In this document: in pieces, positions 1 through 7,523 of the stretch | Position numbering within the stretch: position 1 is the first letter of the stretch | Layout of the letters: each line of letters begins with the position of its first letter | Assembly: GCA_022793995.1 (NCBI GenBank) | Contig: JAAWDY010000068.1 | Location: 58,033-122,032 of the forward strand | Source of the DNA: Coprococcus sp. | Lineage (GTDB): Bacteria; Bacillota; Clostridia; Lachnospirales; Lachnospiraceae | Reading direction: 5' to 3' | Length of the DNA stretch: 64,000 nt | Position numbers and translations under genes: made by a program | The notes under the pieces: model-generated | The model's database searches: none | What the model was told of the DNA's origin: nothing | Seen by the model: the letters and a program-made list of their open reading frames with translations, nothing else

Positions 1-759
1 CTTCAGGCGTTCTGTATCCCGGGTTCTGTGGCGGATCAGAGAAAAGTAGGATTGGGACATGGAAATTTGGGCAAGATGCTCCTTGAAGAAGATACGGATT
101 GTTTTGCTTTCCTTGCAGGGCATGAGTCTTTCGCAGCGGCAGAAGGCGCGATCGGAATTGCAGAGAAGGCGAACAAGGTTCGGAAAAAACCGCTTCGTGT
201 TATCCTGAACGGATTAGGAAAAGACGCGGCGAAGATCATTTCCAGAATCAATGGATTTACATATGTACAGACAGAGTACGACTATTATACAGGAGAGCTG
301 AAAGAAGTGCAGAGAACAGCGTACTCCGAAGGACTCCGCGCGAAGGTGAACTGCTATGGGGCAAACGATGTACGTGAGGGCGTCGCTATCATGCACAAAG
401 AAGGCGTCGATGTTTCCATCACAGGAAACTCTACGAACCCGACCCGTTTCCAGCATCCGGTAGCGGGTACTTATAAGAAGGAATGTATCGAACAGGGCAA
501 GAAGTACTTTTCGGTTGCATCCGGCGGCGGTACAGGACGTACGCTTCACCCGGATAACATGGCGGCAGGTCCGGCTTCTTATGGTATGACGGATACTCTG
601 GGACGTATGCATTCCGACGCACAGTTCGCAGGCTCTTCCTCTGTACCGGCTCATGTTGAGATGATGGGGCTGATCGGCGCGGGAAATAACCCGATGGTTG
701 GAATGACTGTGGCAGTGGCCGTTTCGATTGAGGAAGCGAAAAAGGCTGGGAAGTTCTAA
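1..759 (+). CDS. GGGtGRT family protein, 5' end outside window
   Basis: The reading frame is open from base 1, so the gene starts upstream of the window and only its last 252 codons are present. The fragment carries the signature GGGTGRT (coded near 523-543) that gives this conserved family its name, in the context SVASGGGTGRTLHPDN, followed by a Gly/Ala-rich tail. The family is widespread in anaerobes, is usually about 330 residues long, and has no established biochemical function that I know of. The GTG at base 28 is an internal valine rather than a start, because it lies within conserved sequence and lacks a ribosome site. A terminator-like hairpin follows the stop. Family assignment is confident; function is unknown. 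Confidence 0.85.
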   Translation, partial: LQAFCIPGSVADQRKVGLGHGNLGKMLLEEDTDCFAFLAGHESFAAAEGAIGIAEKANKVRKKPLRVILNGLGKDAAKIISRINGFTYVQTEYDYYTGELKEVQRTAYSEGLRAKVNCYGANDVREGVAIMHKEGVDVSITGNSTNPTRFQHPVAGTYKKECIEQGKKYFSVASGGGTGRTLHPDNMAAGPASYGMTDTLGRMHSDAQFAGSSSVPAHVEMMGLIGAGNNPMVGMTVAVAVSIEEAKKAGKF

Positions 760-775
760 GAAATAGCGGAAAATA

Positions 776-819
776 AAGGGCTATCGTTGATGTGAGGTGT
801 CAGCGGCAGCCCTTATTTT
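776..819 (+). terminator. Rho-independent terminator after the GGGtGRT gene
   Basis: AAGGGCT (776-782) pairs with AGCCCTT (808-814). An inner helix CGTTGA/TCAGCG extends the stem, and ATTTT follows. It lies 17 bases after the stop codon, so it probably ends the upstream transcript before the toxin-antitoxin locus. Confidence 0.7.
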
Positions 820-838
820 GATAATCAAAAAGGCGATA

Positions 839-867
839 TTGTCGTATTATGAAAAATATGTTATATT
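839..867 (+). promoter_or_regulatory. Promoter of the holin-like toxin mRNA
   Basis: TTGTCG (839-844) and TATATT (862-867) are separated by 17 bases. The predicted transcript starts near 874 and has a leader of about 95 bases before the toxin start. In that leader CCCTCC (905-910) can pair with GGAGGG (922-927), and CCCTCC (938-943) can pair with GGAGGG (956-961). The latter contains the toxin ribosome site, so the mRNA can hide its own translation start. Confidence 0.6.
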
Positions 868-968
868 GTCGATAGGGAAACCAAAGAGCCATAGGCGGCT
901 TTACCCCTCCAGTATAGTTTTGGAGGGTTCTAAATAGCCCTCCGGACGTAAGAAAGGAGGGTGATAGA

Positions 969-1181
969 ATGTATGTTACATATGCTGATCTTTTTCAGTT
1001 CTGTATCTTCATTTGCGCCCTTGTCGGGTTGTGCTACACAATCTTTAAGGGAAGAAAGAAATTGGCACAATTACAAAAGAGCAAAATAAATATTATAGTA
1101 GTAAGGGTATGCATACAACGCATATCCTTTTTCGCTTTAGAAGTGTTAAAACAACAAGGTGTGGGGGAGATTATAAAATAA
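969..1181 (+). CDS. Putative holin-like toxin of a type I toxin-antitoxin locus
   Basis: This is a 70-residue ORF with a perfect ribosome site (AAAGGAGGG ending at 961). Its first 31 residues, MYVTYADLFQFCIFICALVG then LCYTIFKGRKK, are one hydrophobic helix closed by a basic tail. That is the hallmark of the short holin-like toxins common in Firmicutes, which are normally about 30-35 residues. The rest (LAQLQKSK onward) resembles no toxin tail and is probably 3'-untranslated sequence made readable by loss of the usual stop. Such peptides insert in the cytoplasmic membrane when their antisense RNA is lost. The leader can sequester the ribosome site, and a convergent RNA is encoded at 1373-1264. 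Toxicity is inferred from the family. Confidence 0.7.
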   Translation: MYVTYADLFQFCIFICALVGLCYTIFKGRKKLAQLQKSKINIIVVRVCIQRISFFALEVLKQQGVGEIIK

Positions 1182-1263
1182 ACATACGTTCTGTATCGGG
1201 CCGCAAATCAAGAAAAAGGGATTTAAAGATTTATTATGAAAATCAAAAAAGGCGGTATTGTCG

Positions 1264-1373
1264 AAAAAAAAATAGCCGCCACTACGCCCGATAGTGACGG
1301 CTTGCCTATGTTAAAGCATAGGTAGCAACTTACAGAAGGGGTAGAGCCGCTTGTGTGGTTTTCCCTCTCTGTT
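1264..1373 (-). ncRNA. Candidate antitoxin RNA convergent with the holin-like toxin
   Basis: On the minus strand TTGGAA, an 18-base spacer and TATATT precede a predicted start near 1373. The transcript would be about 110 bases. It contains a hairpin CCTATG/CATAGG (1305-1322) and ends at GCCGTCACTA/TAGTGGCGGC (1275-1301), which is followed on that strand by a run of nine T. Its 5' end (GGGAAAACC, then AGCGGCTCTACCCCT) copies the 5' end of the toxin mRNA (GGGAAACC, then GGCGGCTTTACCCCT at 894-908). The two RNAs are encoded in opposite directions, as in par/fst-type antisense systems. Expression is inferred from sequence only. Confidence 0.6.
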
Positions 1374-1503
1374 TATAATATATCATATCTGGTATCAGGA
1401 TTCCAAGAAAATTATTTATCGTTTTTGTTTGAAGTGTGCTAGGATATAGAGTGAGCGTTCCTGCAAATCTTTGCAATTTTTCCCTAATTCATAAAGAAAT
1501 AGA

Positions 1504-1532
1504 TTGACTTTCCTGGCATTTTATGGTTAATA
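1504..1532 (+). promoter_or_regulatory. Promoter and AT-rich operator region of the alpha-galactosidase gene
   Basis: TTGACT (1504-1509) and TTAATA (1527-1532) are 17 bases apart. Downstream lie the AT-rich motifs GATTAATTTAAT (1543-1554) and ATTAATATTAAT (1583-1594). Similar TTAAATTAA-type motifs occur before the transporter genes near 5050, so both could bind the nearby LacI-type regulator. Confidence 0.55.
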
Positions 1533-1635
1533 TGTCCATATAGATTAATTTAATATGAAAATAAGTTAAAAGATAATTCACAATTAATATTAATCAAAAT
1601 GATACGAAGGCATTCGGGAAAACGGAGGACAGGAT

Positions 1636-3849
1636 ATGGCGATTCAATTTGATGAAAAGAGGAATATGTTTAAGCTGGATACAAAGTGTACCACTTACTT
1701 AATAGGCATCTCAAAGGAAGGGTATGTCGGGCATATATATTACGGGAAAAGACTGAAGGAATTTGGCGGCGGATACCTTCTGCGGACGGAGGAGTTTCCT
1801 TTTACACCGGAGGCAAATAAACGGGAGAAGGCGGCGTTTCTGGATGTGTATCCAACAGAGTACCCGACCGGAGGACTGGGGGATTATCGGGAAAGTTGTT
1901 TGGACATAAGGAACAGCGAGGGGTACATGGGGAGTGAGATCTTCTATAAGGAGTACTTGGTTGAGGATGGGAAGCCGCATCTTCCTGGACTTCCGGCGTC
2001 GTTTGGGGAGAAGGATGAGGTGCAGACGCTTCAGATTATATGTGAGGATCCGATTCTTCGGATGCGTGTGACTTTGATGTACTCGGTGTTTGAAGAGGAA
2101 GATATCATTACCAGGAGCGTGAAGATCGAGAATCAGGGTGAAAAGGCGCTACACCTGGAAAAGGTGTACAGCGCTTGCCTGGACATGGACAATCAGGAAT
2201 TTGAGATGATCGATCTGTGCGGTTCCTGGGCAAGGGAGCGGTATATCCAGCGGGAGAAGCTGCGTTATGGAAGGCAGCGGGTATCCTCGTCAAGGGGAGA
2301 ATCCAGCCATCAGGAACATCCCTTTATGGCGCTTGTAACGCCGGATACGACCCAGGAGACAGGGGAAGTTTATGCGATGCATTTTGTGTATTCGGGGAAT
2401 TTTACCGCGCAGGCGGAGCGCACCCAGTTCGACTATGTGCGGATGGTGCTGGGAATATGCGCGGAAGGTTTTCGCTGGAACTTGAAAGCAGGAGAAAGTT
2501 TTCAGGCCCCGGAGGTGGTCCTCACCTATTCGGCGGAAGGGCTGGGGAAAATGACGCGCTCTTTCCATGATTTTTACAGGAAGCATTTAATCAGAAGCCC
2601 GTATCTGTATAAAAAGCGGCCCATACTTATCAATAACTGGGAGGCGACGTATTTTGACTTCAACACAGAAAAGCTCCTGGCGATCGCAAAAGGGGCGAAA
2701 GAACAAGGGATAGAAATGCTCGTCATGGATGACGGCTGGTTCGGGAAACGGAATTTTGACGACAGCTCGTTAGGGGATTGGACGGTGAATGAGGAGAAGC
2801 TAAAAGGCGGGCTTCCCCATCTAGTAAAACAGGTGCGGGATCTAGGGATGGAATTTGGTATCTGGTTTGAGCCGGAGATGATCTCCCCGGATTCCGACTT
2901 GTACCGGGTGCACCCGGACTGGGCGATTCAGATTCCGGGCAGGGAACCGGGACAGATCAGGGCGCAGTATGTTCTGGATCTTTCCAGGCAGGAAGTCCGG
3001 GATTATGCCTATGAATGTGTGGCGAAGATCCTCAGGAGCGCTCCGATCTCTTATGTGAAGTGGGATATGAACCGGCAGCTCACCGACCTGGGAAGTATCG
3101 CTCTTTTGGCTGACGCCCAGGGAGAGCTTAGCCATCGCTACATGCTGGGCGTGTATGAAATGCAGGAACGGCTGGTGACGGAATTCCCAGATCTCCTTCT
3201 TGAGAATTGCTCAGGGGGAGGAGCAAGATTCGACCCGGGAATGCTGTACTACAGTCCGCAGATTTGGTGTTCCGACGACACGGACGCGATCGAGCGGCTC
3301 CGGATCCAGGAGGGGACGGCGCTGATCTATCCACTATCTGCCATGGGGGCGCATGTAAGCGACTGCCCAAACCATATTGTAGGAAGAAGGACGCCGTTTG
3401 AGACGCGGGCAAATGTGGCGCTTGCCGGGACGTTTGGATATGAGCTGGATATCACCAGGATTTCAGAGGAAGAAAAGAAACAGATTCCAGGGCAGACAGC
3501 GCTGTACCACAAGTACAGGGAACTGATCCAGAAAGGGGATTATTACCGGATTGCCTCATGGACGGACAAAAAATCGCTGGACTGCTGGGAGGTGGCGGCA
3601 AAGGACGCATCCCACGCGTTAGTGACCTGCGTACAGGTATTGGCGCAGCCCAATATACACAGCAGGAAGATCAAACTAAAAGGATTGGATAAGGAGAAAA
3701 CATATAGACTGGAAGGAAGCGGGGAAGTCTACAGCGGAGAAGAGCTGATGTACTGCGGATTCCTGATAAAAGGGCTGGAAGGAGATTTTGCCAGCCGGCT
3801 GTATCATTTTGTGCGGGAAGATGTGCAAGAAGAGGAGGGTCCGCAGTAG
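1636..3849 (+). CDS. GH36 alpha-galactosidase
   Basis: At 737 residues this is the normal length for the tetrameric bacterial GH36 alpha-galactosidases, which release alpha-1,6-galactose from raffinose-type sugars and galactomannan fragments. An N-terminal beta-sandwich is followed by the catalytic barrel. The nucleophile is Asp477 in YVKWDMNR and the acid/base is Asp547 in WCSDDTDA; the galactose-binding ENCSGGGARFD lies between them. Spacing and numbering match the well-studied Geobacillus enzyme almost exactly. There is no signal peptide, so it acts in the cytoplasm. The ATG at 1636 follows GGAGGA. In this locus its likely job is removing galactosyl branches from imported galactomannooligosaccharides. 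Confidence 0.92.
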   Translation: MAIQFDEKRNMFKLDTKCTTYLIGISKEGYVGHIYYGKRLKEFGGGYLLRTEEFPFTPEANKREKAAFLDVYPTEYPTGGLGDYRESCLDIRNSEGYMGSEIFYKEYLVEDGKPHLPGLPASFGEKDEVQTLQIICEDPILRMRVTLMYSVFEEEDIITRSVKIENQGEKALHLEKVYSACLDMDNQEFEMIDLCGSWARERYIQREKLRYGRQRVSSSRGESSHQEHPFMALVTPDTTQETGEVYAMHFVYSGNFTAQAERTQFDYVRMVLGICAEGFRWNLKAGESFQAPEVVLTYSAEGLGKMTRSFHDFYRKHLIRSPYLYKKRPILINNWEATYFDFNTEKLLAIAKGAKEQGIEMLVMDDGWFGKRNFDDSSLGDWTVNEEKLKGGLPHLVKQVRDLGMEFGIWFEPEMISPDSDLYRVHPDWAIQIPGREPGQIRAQYVLDLSRQEVRDYAYECVAKILRSAPISYVKWDMNRQLTDLGSIALLADAQGELSHRYMLGVYEMQERLVTEFPDLLLENCSGGGARFDPGMLYYSPQIWCSDDTDAIERLRIQEGTALIYPLSAMGAHVSDCPNHIVGRRTPFETRANVALAGTFGYELDITRISEEEKKQIPGQTALYHKYRELIQKGDYYRIASWTDKKSLDCWEVAAKDASHALVTCVQVLAQPNIHSRKIKLKGLDKEKTYRLEGSGEVYSGEELMYCGFLIKGLEGDFASRLYHFVREDVQEEEGPQ

Positions 3850-3885
3850 TGTCCGTGGGCTGTCTATAGTGAAGGAGGGACGATA

Positions 3886-4902
3886 GTGGGAAAAGTCAGA
3901 CTGGTCGATATAGGGCGCCATCTAGGCGTCAGTTCGGTGACGGTGCATAACGCGCTGACGGGAAACCGGGGCGTCAGCGACGAGCTGCGCAGGAAGATCG
4001 TCGATACAGCGAAAGAGATGGGATATGAACAGAACGATTCCGCTAAAAAGAAAGAAGAGGCGGTCGGTGAGTTCAGAAAGATCGGGGTACTGATCGCAGA
4101 AAATTATCTGGCGCAGTATTCTACTTACTATTGGAAAATCTACCAGGAGCTATCTTTGATTGCGACGGAGAAGCGGTGCTACACGATCATCGAGGTGCTG
4201 AAAAAGGAGATGGAAAAGAGAACCCTTGAGCTTCCCCAGATCATAAAAAACGGAAGCATCGAAGGGCTTATTATCATCGGTGAGATCGATAAAAAATATT
4301 TACGGATGCTTCAAAGGGACAGCGATGTCCCGGTCGTATTCGTTGATTTCTATAACAATGAGATCGCGCAGGACGCGGTCATTGCGGACAATTTCTACGG
4401 GATGTACCGGATGACGGAGCTTCTGTTCGAGCAGGGGATTGAAGAAATCGGTTTTATCGGATCGATCTATGAGACGAGCAGTATCATGGACCGGTACTGC
4501 GGTTTTATGAAATCCATACTGGAGCACGGGAAAACGGTGCCCCAGGAATGGCTGATCGAGGACAGGGATGCGGTGGGGCAGGTAGGATTTGAACTGCCCA
4601 GGTGCCTCCCCCAGGCGTTTGTCTGTAACTGCGATTTGGTAGCAGGGATGACTGTATCCAAGCTGCAGGAGCTGGGGATCAAAGTTCCGGAACAAATCTC
4701 GGTGGTGGGATTCGACAACTACCTGTACCCTGGCTTTGCGGATATGAAGATCACGACGTATGAGGTCAATACAAAAGCCATGGCAAAAGTGGCGGTAGAC
4801 AAGATGCTGAAGCGTCTTAGGAATCCTGCGAAAGGAAGAAATCTGGAAATTGTATCCGGGCATGTGGTATGGAAAAATAGCGTAAAGGCTAAAAATAATT
4901 AA
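3886..4902 (+). CDS. LacI-family transcriptional regulator of the mannan locus
   Basis: This 338-residue protein starts at GTG 3886 behind GAAGGAGGG. Residues 4-50 form a LacI-type helix-turn-helix (VDIGRHLGVSSVTVHNALTG, then hinge region), and residues 60-335 are a periplasmic-binding-protein-like sensor domain that normally binds a sugar or sugar phosphate. It is sandwiched between the alpha-galactosidase and the transporter/phosphorylase operon, so it is probably their local regulator. Candidate AT-rich palindromic operators lie upstream of both (1543-1594 and 5050-5087). Whether it represses or activates, and the effector (mannobiose or a relative), cannot be read from sequence. Confidence 0.88.
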   Translation: MGKVRLVDIGRHLGVSSVTVHNALTGNRGVSDELRRKIVDTAKEMGYEQNDSAKKKEEAVGEFRKIGVLIAENYLAQYSTYYWKIYQELSLIATEKRCYTIIEVLKKEMEKRTLELPQIIKNGSIEGLIIIGEIDKKYLRMLQRDSDVPVVFVDFYNNEIAQDAVIADNFYGMYRMTELLFEQGIEEIGFIGSIYETSSIMDRYCGFMKSILEHGKTVPQEWLIEDRDAVGQVGFELPRCLPQAFVCNCDLVAGMTVSKLQELGIKVPEQISVVGFDNYLYPGFADMKITTYEVNTKAMAKVAVDKMLKRLRNPAKGRNLEIVSGHVVWKNSVKAKNN

Positions 4903-5049
4903 TTGATAAAAAGATTAATTCATAAATTAAGTTGATTATTATGTAAAACAATACAAAATAAACAAAATAGCAAATTGGAAAAGTAGAAAAAACGGCGAAA
5001 ATGTGCAAGGCGGCAGAATGGTAATTGCAAAAAATCTCGAAAAGTATTA

Positions 5050-5087
5050 AAGTTAAATTAACTTAAAAATAGTTAAATTAATATTAA
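5050..5087 (+). promoter_or_regulatory. Candidate operator before the mannooligosaccharide transport operon
   Basis: AAGTTAAATTAACTT (5050-5064) is an odd-length palindrome, followed at 5071-5087 by AGTTAAATTAATATTAA. The repeated AGTTAAATTAA unit sits 6-40 bases before the ribosome site (GGAGG, 5090-5094). It resembles the AT-rich motifs upstream of the alpha-galactosidase gene. Binding by the adjacent LacI regulator is inferred. Confidence 0.45.
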
Positions 5088-5102
5088 ACGGAGGTAAAAG
5101 CA

Positions 5103-5524
5103 ATGAAAAAGAAGTTATGCAGCCTTGCACTTGCTTTGTCCATGACTCTGTCATTGGCAGCTTGCGGAGGAAACGGAGGGGACCCGGGAGCAAATTCAGC
5201 GAATGTCCCGACTATCGATGAACTAAATTTTGACGACTACAAGGATCTGAAGGCGGAGATTCGTGTCCTTACCGACAGCTCCCGGAACTTTTGAGCGCAT
5301 TCTCAGAAGTAGAGATGCTCTCTGACAACGCTCCTTTGGAAGGCGAGGAAAGCCTTTATGACGATATCCGTAATACGGCGGAGGTTATGAGCGGCGGACA
5401 TCCGGTAGGAGAGCTTCTGGAGGCAGCACTTTATGGGACAAACACCTTTGACGAAATGATGGATCAGTGGAATGAAAAATGGACCAGCGCCCAGGAGAGT
5501 TTCGGGGTTGAGGTAAACGAATAG
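5103..5524 (+). pseudogene. Sugar ABC transporter substrate-binding lipoprotein, internally deleted
   Basis: The first part (5103-5294) encodes a good lipoprotein signal (basic MKKK, hydrophobic core, lipobox LAACGG) and the first mature residues up to KAEIRVLTDSS, typical of family-1 sugar-binding proteins of about 430 residues. After 11 more bases the frame closes at TGA. In another frame, 5282-5524 encodes what looks like the extreme C-terminus of the same kind of protein (NAPLEGEESLYDDIRNTAEV, then FDEMMDQWNEKWTSAQESFG). Roughly 300 residues between are gone and the ends are out of frame. A functional copy would have delivered mannooligosaccharides to the permeases immediately downstream. 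An assembly error is the alternative to a real deletion. Confidence 0.85.
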
Positions 5525-5628
5525 GATCCGCATTTAAAAGATGAGATTACTGGAGAGAGGCGGCTCCCCGGAGGAAACTGCCTCCCTTCTTACTTTAAGA
5601 AATACATCGTGTCTGAAAGGAGAATAAT

Positions 5629-6645
5629 ATGAGTAATCCGAAAACGAACACTCAGGCAGAGCCGCAGTCCTTTAAGAAATGGATCGGTACCAGGAAGGTA
5701 CAGAGAAGGCTGGTTATCTTTACATTCATGTTTGTACCGCTTTTCTTGCTTCTGATGTTCACCTATATTCCGTTTGCGAAGATGGTACAGTTCAGTTTTT
5801 ACAATATGAAGTACATAGGCGCAAGGACGTTTGTGGGGCTTAAGAACTATGTGGAGATATTCCAGAGGAAAGAGATCTTCGGTTCCCTGCTTGTCAGTCT
5901 TTACTATATGGCAGGCGGTGCGGTACAGCTTGCTCTGGCCTTGTTTTTTGCGACAATGATGGTATTTAAGGTAAAGGGCGAGTCTTTCTTTAAGGCAACC
6001 TTATTCTTCCCTTATCTGATCTGCGGTATTGCCATTGGTTTCATTTTCAAGTTTTTTTACGCGAGAGGGTTTGTTCTGGATACGATCCTTCAGGCGTTTG
6101 GCATGGATCTTGAAAATATTCCTTTATGGCTCCAGGATAAGAGTATCAATAATATCTCCCTGGCGGCGACCTCCGTATGGCGGTATACCGGGCAGAACGT
6201 GGTCCTGTTCCTGGGAGCCATGATGTCCGTGGATACGGATCTTTATGAGGCGGCTTCCCTGGACGGGGCGAACAGATGGCAGCAGTTCCGATACATCATC
6301 CTGCCGAGTATCAAATCCATTATTGTTCTGAACTTAATCCTCTGCGTCAGTGGATGTTTGAGTGCGTTCGAGCCTCCTTACGTTATCACGAACGGTAACA
6401 TGGGAACAGGAACATATTTTGTTATCATGAACCGGATTGCGCATCAGAACCAGAGAGTCGGCCTTGCCTGCGCGATGGCGATCGTCCTTCTTTTCCTCAT
6501 CATCGTCTGTACGGTGGGACAGAAGTTGTTCTTCAAATACGCGTTTAACGACGGGAACAGCGACGAGTCCAAAGCGGCTGTGCGTAAGCGGAAACAGGCT
6601 GAGAAAGCGAAGAAGCAGGCAGCGAAGAAAGGGGGAAGCGTATAA
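5629..6645 (+). CDS. Sugar ABC transporter permease, MalF/UgpA type
   Basis: A 338-residue integral membrane protein with about six predicted helices. The first follows a basic N-terminus (VIFTFMFVPLFLLLMFTYIP), and the EAA loop that contacts the ATPase is seen in DLYEAASLDGANRWQQFRYI. The C-terminus is a charged, Lys/Ala-rich tail, unusual only in length. It overlaps the next permease gene by one base (TAATG), implying translational coupling. With that partner it should form the channel of a carbohydrate importer. No ATPase gene is present here, as is common for such systems, which share a multi-use MsmX-like ATPase encoded elsewhere. The cognate binding-protein gene is broken. Confidence 0.9.
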   Translation: MSNPKTNTQAEPQSFKKWIGTRKVQRRLVIFTFMFVPLFLLLMFTYIPFAKMVQFSFYNMKYIGARTFVGLKNYVEIFQRKEIFGSLLVSLYYMAGGAVQLALALFFATMMVFKVKGESFFKATLFFPYLICGIAIGFIFKFFYARGFVLDTILQAFGMDLENIPLWLQDKSINNISLAATSVWRYTGQNVVLFLGAMMSVDTDLYEAASLDGANRWQQFRYIILPSIKSIIVLNLILCVSGCLSAFEPPYVITNGNMGTGTYFVIMNRIAHQNQRVGLACAMAIVLLFLIIVCTVGQKLFFKYAFNDGNSDESKAAVRKRKQAEKAKKQAAKKGGSV

Positions 6646-7496
6646 TGAAGAAAGTAAAGGGAACAGGTATTGCATCGATTCTTTTCAGCATTCTGAAATA
6701 TGTTTCGCTGATTGCGGCGTCTCTGGTGGCGCTCATCCCGGTCTGCGTGTGTGTTTTGACCGCTTTTAAGACCAACGAAGAATACGCGGCTACGAAGGTG
6801 TTAGATCTTCCGGCGTCCTTTGGATATATTGAGAACTTTAAGATCGCCATGGAGAAGGCGAACATGCTCCGGTGCTTTGGAAATACCGCGATCGTCCTGG
6901 TAGTGGTGCTCACGGTTTCCGTATTTACCGGGTCGATGCTGGCATATGTCCTGAATCGGTTCCGTTTTCCGGGCAGGGGAATGATCGAGAATTTATTCTT
7001 ATTTGCATCCCTGCTCCCGGGCATCGCGATGCAGGTCACGATCTTCCAGATCATGTATTCCCTGGGGCTGATTAACCATCTGTATGGATATATGATCGTG
7101 CTCATGGGCACAGATATTATTTCCATTTATATTTTTCTGCAGTTCTTTGAGAATCTGCCGGTATCCCTGGACGAATCGGCGATTATGGATGGGTGCACCT
7201 ATTTTGGGGTCTTTTTCAAAATTTTATTCCCGCTCCTGAAGCCAGCGATCATGACGTCCCTGGTGCTTAAGGGCGTGAGCGTGTATAACGAGTACTATTC
7301 GTCAAACCTATACCTGCAGCTTCCGGAATTAAAGACCATATCCACGGCTCTTTATACCTTTACCGGACCTTATGGAAACCAGTACAACTATATCTGTGCG
7401 GGCGTCCTGATCACGATTATCCCGATCCTGGTATTCTTCCTGGTATTCCAGAAACAGGTATACAGCGGTATGGCAAGCGGAGCCGTCAAAGGGTAA
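6645..7496 (+). CDS. Sugar ABC transporter permease, MalG type
   Basis: A 283-residue membrane protein of the MalG/CUT1 permease group. The first transmembrane segment is near residues 15-36 (SLIAASLVALIPVCVCVLTA region) and there are about five more. The EAA-like loop is DESAIMDGCTYFGVFFKILF. The start codon overlaps the stop of the preceding permease. It is the second half of the mannooligosaccharide channel. Its closest functional neighbours are the cytoplasmic phosphorylases that follow, which fits uptake of intact oligosaccharides. Confidence 0.9.
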   Translation: MKKVKGTGIASILFSILKYVSLIAASLVALIPVCVCVLTAFKTNEEYAATKVLDLPASFGYIENFKIAMEKANMLRCFGNTAIVLVVVLTVSVFTGSMLAYVLNRFRFPGRGMIENLFLFASLLPGIAMQVTIFQIMYSLGLINHLYGYMIVLMGTDIISIYIFLQFFENLPVSLDESAIMDGCTYFGVFFKILFPLLKPAIMTSLVLKGVSVYNEYYSSNLYLQLPELKTISTALYTFTGPYGNQYNYICAGVLITIIPILVFFLVFQKQVYSGMASGAVKG

Positions 7497-7523
7497 CGGC
7501 GATGTAAGATAGGAGGAATTGTA

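Larger units (their letters stand above)
823..1263 (+). repeat. Direct repeat pair flanking the holin-like toxin gene
   Basis: Bases 823-844 and 1241-1263 are near-identical: AATCAAAAAGGCG then A/GTATTGTCG, differing by one extra A and one A/G change. The first copy overlaps the -35 region of the toxin promoter, and the second lies just beyond the poly-T end of the opposite-strand RNA. The pair brackets the toxin gene and may be a duplication scar or a mobility footprint of the module. Confidence 0.7.

Noticed and set aside
4300..4863. 187-codon open frame on the minus strand inside the LacI gene
   Set aside because: It is antisense to a well-supported gene, lacks a ribosome site and shows no domain. 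The same applies to other long minus-strand frames, such as 15337-16137 inside the isomerase-Nudix gene.
5291..5524. Independent small gene with TTG start
   Set aside because: No ribosome site is present, and the product looks like the C-terminus of a sugar-binding protein, so it is better explained as the 3' part of the deleted lipoprotein gene.
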